From Agathobaculum massiliense (lineage in GTDB: Bacteria; Bacillota; Clostridia; Oscillospirales; Butyricicoccaceae): a DNA stretch of 64,000 bases. Within the stretch, counting starts at the first letter, position 1; every line of letters starts with the position of its first letter. Positions 62,352-64,000 of this stretch are shown here, piece after piece. The translations under genes and the position numbers were made by a program. Under the pieces are notes generated by a model that was given only the letters and a program-made list of their open reading frames with translations, was not told the DNA's origin and ran no database searches. The stretch lies in the NCBI RefSeq assembly GCF_900291975.1, contig NZ_OMPN01000001.1, forward strand, positions 558,001-622,000. Direction: 5' to 3'.

Positions 62352-63377
62352 TCAGGTGAAGTCGATCACAACTTTCAGCATTTTTCCTGCGTTAGCGGAA
62401 AACTCCTCAAACGCCTGCGGCGCGTCCGTCCACTTGTAGGTGTTGGTGACGATCTTCTCCAAATCGATGCCGCCCGATTTCACCAGATCAATCAGCTCCA
62501 CAAAGTCCTTTTTCATCGCGTTGCGCGAGCCGTAAATGTTCAGCTCTTTTTTCTGGATGATCGTAAAAAAGAAATTGTCTAAGTTGCGCTTGGATACGCC
62601 GATCAGCACCACGCGCGCGCCGAAGCAGGCCGCGTCAATACAGTTCATGAACGTCTCCGGCATGCCGACCGCCTCGATCGTCACATCGAACCCATTCCCG
62701 TCGGTCAGCGCGGCGACACCCTTTGCGAACGCCTCCGGCGACTCGTTGAGCAGCTTGTAGTCCAGGCCGAATGTCCGGCAGGCATACTCGAGCTTGTCCG
62801 GTGCCACATCGCAGATCGTGACCTCGGCCCCCTTCGCCTTGGCCGCGACTGCGGCCAGCACGCCAATCGTGCCAGCGCCGACCACCAGCACCTTTTCGCC
62901 CGCCTTGACGTTTGCCCGCTGCACGCCGTGGTAGCTGATGCAGAATGGCTCGATCAGCGTCAACACCTTGGGGTCCAGCCCCTTGCCGTCGTAAATGCGC
63001 TCGACCGGCATGGTGATGTATTCGGCAAACGCCCCCTCGCGCTGCACCCCCATCGTCTCGTTGCCCGTGCAGGCATTGACCAAGCCTCTCCTGCACGAAT
63101 AACATGTCCCGCAGTTGAAATACGGATTACAGGTTACGATCATGCCCGGCTTAAGCCCTTCCTCGTTTTCGTCGATCTCCACGATCTCCGCCGAAAACTC
63201 GTGTCCTGGTATACGCGGATACGATACATATGCGTTCGCACCCCGATAGGAGCCGAGGTCGCTTCCGCAGATACCCCCGTACAGAAGCTTGAGCAACGCT
63301 TCCCCCGGCTTCCTTACCGGTTTTTCAATTTCTTTGAGGACGACTTTCCCTGGCTTTTCTATGCAGATTGCTTTCAT
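62352..63377 (-). CDS. Zinc-dependent dehydrogenase (aldonate 5-dehydrogenase-like)
   Basis: NAD-linked zinc alcohol dehydrogenase. The 341-residue protein has GGICGSDLGSYRG and PGHEFSAE (catalytic zinc), the structural loop CNPYFNCGTCYSCRRGLVNAC and the cofactor motif VLVVGAGTIGVLAA near residue 168. It is first in a TRAP, LarA-like, UxaB and UxaA operon, a context like that of L-galactonate or L-gulonate 5-dehydrogenases, which yield tagaturonate or fructuronate. This match is inference from context. Confidence 0.9.
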   Translation of the reverse strand: MKAICIEKPGKVVLKEIEKPVRKPGEALLKLLYGGICGSDLGSYRGANAYVSYPRIPGHEFSAEIVEIDENEEGLKPGMIVTCNPYFNCGTCYSCRRGLVNACTGNETMGVQREGAFAEYITMPVERIYDGKGLDPKVLTLIEPFCISYHGVQRANVKAGEKVLVVGAGTIGVLAAVAAKAKGAEVTICDVAPDKLEYACRTFGLDYKLLNESPEAFAKGVAALTDGNGFDVTIEAVGMPETFMNCIDAACFGARVVLIGVSKRNLDNFFFTIIQKKELNIYGSRNAMKKDFVELIDLVKSGGIDLEKIVTNTYKWTDAPQAFEEFSANAGKMLKVVIDFT

Positions 63378-63460
63378 CTTTAACGGAATCCCTCCAAACC
63401 GACATTTTCCGGATCTCGGTGTCCGGACGCTGCACTGCGCGCGCCGCAGTTTGGGCTACA

Positions 63461-63471
63461 ACTTGTATCCC
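63461..63471. repeat. Direct repeat copy 1, candidate regulator site
   Basis: ACTTGTATCCC, just downstream of the dehydrogenase operon's predicted start. An identical copy lies at 63603-63613. Confidence 0.5.
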
Positions 63472-63490
63472 AGATGTACCTTACGCAACC

Positions 63491-63519
63491 ATTTTATTCC
63501 CCTTTCCCATTATTGTCAA
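63491..63519 (-). promoter_or_regulatory. Promoter of the TRAP/altronate operon
   Basis: Consensus TTGACA (63519-63514), 17 bp, TAAAAT (63496-63491), read leftward, about 110 bp before the dehydrogenase ATG. Confidence 0.78.
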
Positions 63520-63602
63520 TGACACTTTATCAAAAACAAACAAAATTGTAAGATTAACCAATTTGTAAGCAAGCATTATGTCTAAATTAACAATTTATTT
63601 TT

Positions 63603-63613
63603 ACTTGTATCCC
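63603..63613. repeat. Direct repeat copy 2, candidate regulator site
   Basis: ACTTGTATCCC, immediately upstream of the -35 box of the second gntR gene. Confidence 0.5.
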
Positions 63614-63615
63614 TA

Positions 63616-63644
63616 TTGCATATTACTGAAAAGCGCAATATAAT
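63616..63644 (+). promoter_or_regulatory. Promoter of the second gntR gene
   Basis: TTGCAT (63616-63621), 17 bp, TATAAT (63639-63644). Confidence 0.65.
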
Positions 63645-63675
63645 TAATTTATATACTCTTTCGGAGGTGCGGATC

Positions 63676-64000
63676 ATGGCGGTCCAAAAAGAGCCCTCAA
63701 TGCAGTCCAAGGCTTACCATTTTATCAAAAACAAAATCACTTCGTGCGAATATGCTCCAAACCAGCTGCTCAGCGAATCCCTGCTTCAGGAAGAGCTTGG
63801 TTTTTCCCGCACGCCTGTCCGCGAGGCGATCAGCCGCCTGGCGCAGGAGGGTCTGCTCAAGGTGTTTCCCAAGCGCGGCATCGTTGTGTCCGGCATCACC
63901 GTCAGCGATATCCGCATGATTTTTGAGGTGCGCACCTTGGTCGAGCCATACGCGCTGCGCACCTGCGGCGATAACATCAACCAGCATGAGATCGAGCGCT
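63676..64000 (+). CDS. GntR-family (FadR-type) regulator, C-terminus cut by window edge
   Basis: The visible 108 codons give an N-terminal winged helix (about 10-75; SESLLQEELGFSRTPVREAI, then LAQEGLLKVFPKRGIVV) and the start of the helical FCD ligand domain (SDIRMIFEVRTLVEPYALR). GGAGG lies 8 bp before the ATG. It is divergent from the TRAP/altronate operon and is its probable regulator. Confidence 0.92.
   Translation, partial: MAVQKEPSMQSKAYHFIKNKITSCEYAPNQLLSESLLQEELGFSRTPVREAISRLAQEGLLKVFPKRGIVVSGITVSDIRMIFEVRTLVEPYALRTCGDNINQHEIER

Noticed and set aside
1-64000. CRISPR arrays, tRNA or rRNA genes, insertion sequences and prophage genes
   Set aside because: No regularly spaced repeats, no cloverleaf with a GTTCGA-type arm, no transposase, integrase or phage proteins were seen. 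A tRNA scan was not possible by eye at full sensitivity.

Overview
The window is one stretch of a bacterial chromosome, GC-rich in its genes, with Shine-Dalgarno sites (GGAGG) and sigma-A type promoters. Gene content and order point to a Gram-positive anaerobe of the Clostridia, probably a gut Oscillospirales relative. Supporting signs are yqeK-nadD-yhbY, rnc/smc/ftsY, the dprA-topA-trmFO order, FtsEX with an M23 hydrolase, a flavodiiron protein, and DUF4317 and DUF4830 proteins. The genus is an inference. No tRNA, rRNA, insertion sequence, prophage or CRISPR array was seen.

Region 1 (1-35,912) is housekeeping, almost all on the minus strand. It holds NAD synthesis, RNA processing (RNase PH, RNase III, RsuA, RlmB, TrmFO), protein targeting (FtsY), chromosome condensation (SMC), lipid synthesis (PlsX), topoisomerase I, DprA, KtrAB-type potassium uptake, LysS-GreA, and an FtsEX/M23/S41 cell-wall block. 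It also has an orphan CdaR-like regulator, a flavodiiron protein and an EF-G paralogue. Short plus-strand inserts interrupt it: an NTF2-like protein, a 40-residue ORF, a 28-residue membrane peptide and a coiled-coil protein. A membrane protein at 31,688-33,892 looks like a P-type ATPase that has lost its catalytic motifs.

Region 2 (35,995-42,777) opens a metabolic region. A GntR-regulated operon (gntR-manD-dehydrogenase-SDR) carries two matching operators, ACTTGTnnnACAAGT. A DUF4317 protein and a YtcJ-like amidohydrolase pseudogene follow; the pseudogene has an internal deletion and frameshift. A D-alanyl-D-alanine carboxypeptidase homologue (43,003-44,538) has an altered SxN motif.

Region 3 (44,601-54,540) is a nine-gene minus-strand operon divergent from a LacI-type regulator. 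It encodes an FAD oxidoreductase, MaoC hydratase, CaiB/BaiF CoA-transferase, TctCBA carboxylate transporter, DhaK, DhaL and a DapA-family lyase. Three TGTAAnTTACA-type sites sit on the two promoters. The combination suggests uptake and breakdown of an unidentified carboxylate, and it is the best candidate here for an undescribed pathway.

Region 4 (54,871-64,000) is a sugar-acid operon divergent from a second GntR gene that runs off the window. It encodes a zinc dehydrogenase, a TRAP transporter (DctP, DctQ, DctM), a LarA-like protein, tagaturonate reductase and altronate dehydratase. The dctM gene is split by an in-frame TAA. Regions 2 and 4 together suggest growth on hexuronates and aldonates.
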